Part shown: positions 60,601 to 64,000 of the stretch, piece by piece | Layout: each line of letters starts with the position of its first letter | Numbering within the stretch: the first letter of the stretch is position 1 | NCBI RefSeq assembly: GCF_019578655.1 | Contig: NC_063257.1 | Location: 27,580,362-27,644,361, forward strand | Direction of reading: 5' to 3' | DNA length: 64,000 nt | From: Ricinus communis | Lineage: Eukaryota > Streptophyta > Magnoliopsida > Malpighiales > Euphorbiaceae | The notes under the pieces: model-generated | Database searches by the model: none | What the model saw: the letters and a program-made list of their open reading frames with translations, nothing else | What the model was told of the DNA's origin: nothing | Position numbers and translations under genes: made by a program

Positions 60601-63600
60601 TAAATGTTTTCTCACACGCAATTGCACTACGAGATTGTTTTTGGATTCATAAATATACACATTTCACGGGGTTCTTTTCTTATATTGACAAATATATCAT
60701 TTTTATGAGATCGTTTTCTCATATTAAATTATAACACTATTATAGGTTGTTTTCTTATATCGACAAATATACCACTTTTGGGGTTGTTCTCTCATATTAT
60801 AAAATTAACCCATTTAAGGGTTGTTTCTCATACTCGCAAATATATGTAAATTATGGAGGTTATTTTCTGGTCGTAAATATCTGTATTCAGGTTGTTCTCT
60901 CATATTAAAAAACCTTTTCTTTCAGTTGGGTTAATTTCATAGATTCATAAATATACACATTTCGGTAATTTTCTTGATAAATATATCACTTTTATGGTCA
61001 TTTTCTCATATTAAATTATTAACCATTATGGTGTTATTTTCTCATATTCATAAATAAGCATGTTTTACGGGATTATTTTCGTATCGACAAATATACCCCT
61101 TTTACGAGGTTGCTCATATTATAAAATTAACCTATTCAAGGGGTTGTTTCTCATACTCACAAACATACATAAATTATGGGGTTATTTCTCCGTTGATAAA
61201 TATTCCCATATTACGTGGTTGTTGTCTCGGATTAAAAATTTACCCTTCTATGATCTCTTGGGATTATTTTCTAATATTGATAAATATATCAATTTTGGTC
61301 GTTTTCTCATATTAAATTATTAGAATTATTATGTTGTTTTCTCAAATTTATAAATATACACGTTTACAGTTATTTTCTTATATTGACAAATATGCCCTTT
61401 TGAGGTTGCTTTCTCATATTATAAAATTAACCTATTTAAATATATCTAAATTACGTAGTTATTTTCTCCAATTCATAAATATCCCATATTACGGGTTGTT
61501 CTCTCATATTAAAGAATTTACCCCTTTTATTTTCCTCAAACCCATAATTACTACTTTTTGAGGGTTACTTTCACAGTTCATAAATATACCTACCACTTTT
61601 ACGGGGTCCTTTTCTCATATTAAATTATTAGCATTATGAGGTTTTCTCAATTCATAAATATACATGTTTGGGGTTATTTTCTTATATAAAATACTCCTTT
61701 ACAAGGTTATTTTCTCATATTATAAAATTAACTTGAGTTATTTTCTCATACTTACAAACATACCAAGATTATGGGATTATTTTCTCTGATTGATTAAAAT
61801 ACCCGTATTACGGAGTTGTGTTCTAATATTTATAAATATACCTCTCTTACATAGTTGTTTTCTCTTATTAAAATTTACTCCTTCTAAGGTTGTTTTCGAC
61901 TATAATTACTACTTTTATTTTTAGATTCATAAATATACACGTTTTATGGGATTATTTTCTTTTATTGATAAAACATACAACTTTTACGGGGTAGTTTCTT
62001 ATATTAAATTATTAGCATTACATAGGGTTGTTTTCTCAAATTCATAAATATACAAATTTTAGGAGATTATTTTCTTATATCAACAAGCATACCCATTTTA
62101 CGGGGTTGTTTTCTCATATTATAAAATTAACCTATTTAAGGGGTGTTTTCTCACACTCACAAATATACATAAATTACGGGGTTATTTTTTCGATTGATAA
62201 ATTTCCCCGTCTTACGGGGTTGTGCTCTCATATTAAAATATTTACCCCTTCTACGAGACTGTTTTCTCATACTTGCAATTACAATACTTTTATGGGGTTG
62301 TTTTCTCAGATTCATAAATATAAACGTTTATACGGGGTTATTTTCTTATATTGGTAAACATACCACTTTTACGAGGTCATTTTCCCGTAATAAATTATTA
62401 GCAATATTATAGTGTTGTTTTCTTAAATTCATAAATATACACGTTTTACGGGGTTATTTTCTTATATTAACAAATATGCCCCTTTTACGGGGTTGTTTTC
62501 CTATATTATACCAAATTTACCGGTTTATTTCCTCCGATTCAAAAATATGCGTATTACGGGGTTGTTCTCTCATATTAAAAAATTTACCCCATCTACGAGG
62601 TTGTTTTCTCAGACTCGCAATTACACTTCTTTGAGTTATTCTCAATTTAAACCTTTGGATTTTTTATATGATATTATCTACTTTTCTGAGTCGTTTTCTC
62701 GCTAAATTATTAGCACTATTATAGTGTTGTTTTCTCAAATTCATAAATATACACGTTTTACGGGGTTATTTTCATATATCGACAAACATACCCCTTTTAC
62801 AGGATTGTTTTCTCATATTATAAAATTATCCCAATTAAGGGGTTGTTTTCTCATACTAACAAATATACCACAATTACGGGGTATTTCCTCGGATTCATAA
62901 ATATCCTCATATATTACGGGTCGTTTTCTATATTATAAATTTACCATACTACAATTTGTTTTCTCATATTAAAAATTTAGATCTTAAGGTTGTTTTGATA
63001 CTACATGATTACACTACTTTGATAAATTTCTGGACCTAAATACACACGTTTTACGGAGTTATTGTCTTATATTGTCAAATATACTACTTTTACGGGGTTA
63101 TTTTCTCTTATTATAAAACTAACCCATTTAAGGGGTTTCATCCTGAATATACCAAAAATTACGATTATTTTCTCGTTATTAAATATCCCCATATTAGGTT
63201 GTTTTCTAATATTTATAAAATAATCCTCTGCAGGATTGTTTTCTCATATTAAAATTTAACACTTCTAGTTTGTTTTCTCGTACCATAATTACCTTTTTAG
63301 TTTGTTTTTTGTTCATAATATGCGTTTTCTGGGTTATTTTTTATATTTATAAATCTACCACTTTTATGTGGTTGTTTCTCTATACTAAGGTGCTTGCTAT
63401 TATGGTTTTCAAATTCCTAAATTTACACATTTCTGGGTTATTTTCTTATCAACAAATATACACTTTTACGGGGTTGTTTTCTAATATTATAAAATTAACC
63501 CATTTAATGATTGTTTTCTCCTTACTTCAAATATACCTGATTCAGGGTTATTTATCGGTTATAAATATCGTACGGGGTTGTTTCATATAATAAAAATTTA

Positions 63601-64000
63601 CCACTTCTCATTAATTTGTTTGTCATATTAAAAAATTTGCTCAGTTTCTGAGGTTGTTTTCTTAGATTCACAATTACACTACTTTTACGGGGTTGTTTCG
63701 GATTCATAAATATACCGTTTTCATGGGTTATTTCTTATAATAAATATCACACTTTTACCGGGTCATTTTCTCAGACTAAATTATTAGCACTATTATGATG
63801 TCGTTTTCTTAAATTCATAAATATATACATATTACGGGGTTATTTTCTTATATTGACAAATATACTACTTTTACGGGGTTGTTTTCTCATATTATAGAAT
63901 TAATCCATATAAGGGGTTGTTTTCTCATACTAACAAATATACCAAAATTACGGGGTTTTTCTCCGGTGGATAAATATCCCCATATTATGAGGTTGTTTTC
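57601..64000 (+). repeat. 39-bp satellite array, indel-rich terminal part
   Basis: Still the same satellite, but many monomers are shortened by 1-15 bp and the 39-bp spacing is often lost (for example 58320-58440, 59080-59420, 60000-60460, 62930-63600). Runs such as GGGG shrink and whole tails are missing. Frames shorten accordingly. No gene, LTR or other repeat is visible, and the array runs off the end of the window. Confidence 0.9.

Overview
The window looks like nuclear heterochromatin from a large-genome plant, probably a eudicot. The grounds are plant Ty3/gypsy chromovirus (Tekay/Del-type) polyproteins, a primer site matching plant initiator tRNA-Met, and a nuclear exon of a plant-type mitochondrial succinate/fumarate carrier. 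The species cannot be named from the sequence. No intact host gene is present.

About 36 kb (1-2368, 10398-12420, 19383-21183, 26813-27763, 30612-44500 and 49305-64000) is one AT-rich tandem satellite. Its monomer is about 39 bp, with a conserved head (GGGG-T-G/A-TTTTCTC) and a variable tail. Roughly ten distinguishable monomer types follow each other in a fixed order, giving a higher-order unit of about 389 bp (clear example 32868-33256). Everything left of 30846 is in one orientation and everything right of it is inverted; the switch sits on a palindrome (30839-30854). The 39-bp monomer is a multiple of three, so the array yields many long but spurious ORFs with a 13-residue period.

The left arm is broken up by four retrotransposon insertions. 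(1) 2369-10397 is a minus-strand chromovirus with badly decayed gag-pol, a left LTR with an internal deletion and a truncated right LTR. (2) 12421-19382 is a minus-strand chromovirus with a perfect 5-bp target duplication (TTATC), mostly readable protease-RT-RNase H-integrase-chromodomain, and a deletion that removed most of gag, the primer site and the inner part of its 5' LTR. (3) 21184-26812 holds two near-identical plus-strand LTRs separated by only an 11-bp stub of the primer site, so the whole interior is gone. (4) 27764-30611 is a solo LTR with a perfect AATAG duplication.

The right arm is interrupted once, at about 44501-49304. This block holds a truncated first exon and partial intron of a succinate/fumarate carrier gene (minus strand), cut at its N-terminal codons by a plus-strand LTR (45179-47928) that is followed by a degraded primer site and about 1.4 kb of retroelement leader. 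The last 6 kb of the window is a much more indel-ridden form of the satellite. No element seems capable of autonomous movement: element 2 has the best-preserved enzymes but lacks gag and the primer site.
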